Source of the DNA: Oscillospiraceae bacterium
Lineage (GTDB): Bacteria; Bacillota; Clostridia; Oscillospirales; Oscillospiraceae
Direction of reading: 5' to 3'
Length of the DNA stretch: 14,655 bases
NCBI GenBank assembly: GCA_017458025.1
Contig: JAFTGG010000107.1
Coordinates: 1-14,655, forward strand
A program made the translations under genes and the position numbers. The notes under the pieces are model-generated. The model made no database searches and was not told the DNA's origin. It saw only the letters and a list, made by a program, of their open reading frames with translations. Positions within the stretch are counted from its first letter, which is position 1; each line of letters starts with the position of its first letter. This document shows positions 14,549 to 14,655 of the stretch, piece by piece.

Positions 14549-14655
14549 TCATTGCGCCGGGGTCGTGGCGATCGTGATCATGTCCGCGCCTGCCACGATG
14601 ATACCGAGGCCGATGAAGGTGCCGATCGCCGCCATGATGACCGTCGGGTTCATCA
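14549..14655 (-). CDS. Small hydrophobic membrane peptide, possibly cut by the window edge
   Basis: An open frame enters from the right edge and ends with TGA at 14551-14549. The visible ATG at 14653 would give 34 residues (MNPTVIMAAIGTFIGLGI..., ending TIATTPAQ), a single membrane helix with Gly/Ala/Ile composition. No sequence upstream of that ATG is available, so a ribosome binding site cannot be checked and the frame may be the C-terminal end of a longer membrane protein. Its stop overlaps an ATG at 14552 in the frame of the Asp/Gly-repeat gene, so the two may be co-transcribed. Confidence 0.45.
   Translation of the reverse strand, partial: MNPTVIMAAIGTFIGLGIIVAGADMITIATTPAQ

Overview
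The window is GC-rich, densely packed DNA with strong AGGAGG-type ribosome binding sites, many ATGA or TAATG stop/start overlaps, YesM/YesN-type two-component proteins and LAxC lipoproteins of the MKKALSL type. This suggests a high-GC anaerobic Firmicute of the Oscillospiraceae/Clostridia kind. That placement is an inference; no rRNA or marker gene is present.

Left half (137-6361, all minus strand): a six-gene hexuronate operon in transcription order dctP-dctQ-dctM-uxuA-uxuB-kdgF-like cupin. A TRAP transporter (binding lipoprotein, small and large permease) should import a sugar acid. Mannonate dehydratase and a fructuronate reductase/mannonate oxidoreductase then connect fructuronate, mannonate and 2-keto-3-deoxygluconate. 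The cupin may linearise unsaturated uronates. A promoter is visible upstream of dctP, with a CcpA-site-like palindrome over its first codons. Strong GC hairpins without U-tracts lie between dctP and dctQ and between uxuB and the cupin.

Middle (6626-9913, minus strand): a separate regulatory operon of a YesM-like histidine kinase, a YesN-like AraC response regulator and a second, orphan TRAP-family binding lipoprotein. It is promoted at about 9963-9992 and closed by a good intrinsic terminator at 6505-6551, directly before the dctP promoter. The obvious model is a three-component sensor: the lipoprotein binds the uronate, signals through the helical extracytoplasmic part of the kinase, and the regulator switches on the TRAP/uxu operon.

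Right half: a divergent plus-strand operon (10098-12216) holds a YcxB-like membrane protein, an FHS/FucP-like MFS permease and a HIT-family protein, each overlapping the next by ATGA. It converges on a cardiolipin synthase gene (12246-13814, minus). Next comes a minus-strand gene for a cytoplasmic protein with four exact 13-residue Asp/Gly calcium-loop-like repeats, and at the right edge the end of a small membrane-peptide ORF. No tRNA, rRNA, CRISPR array, insertion sequence or broken gene was seen. No gene-free stretch exceeds 300 bases.
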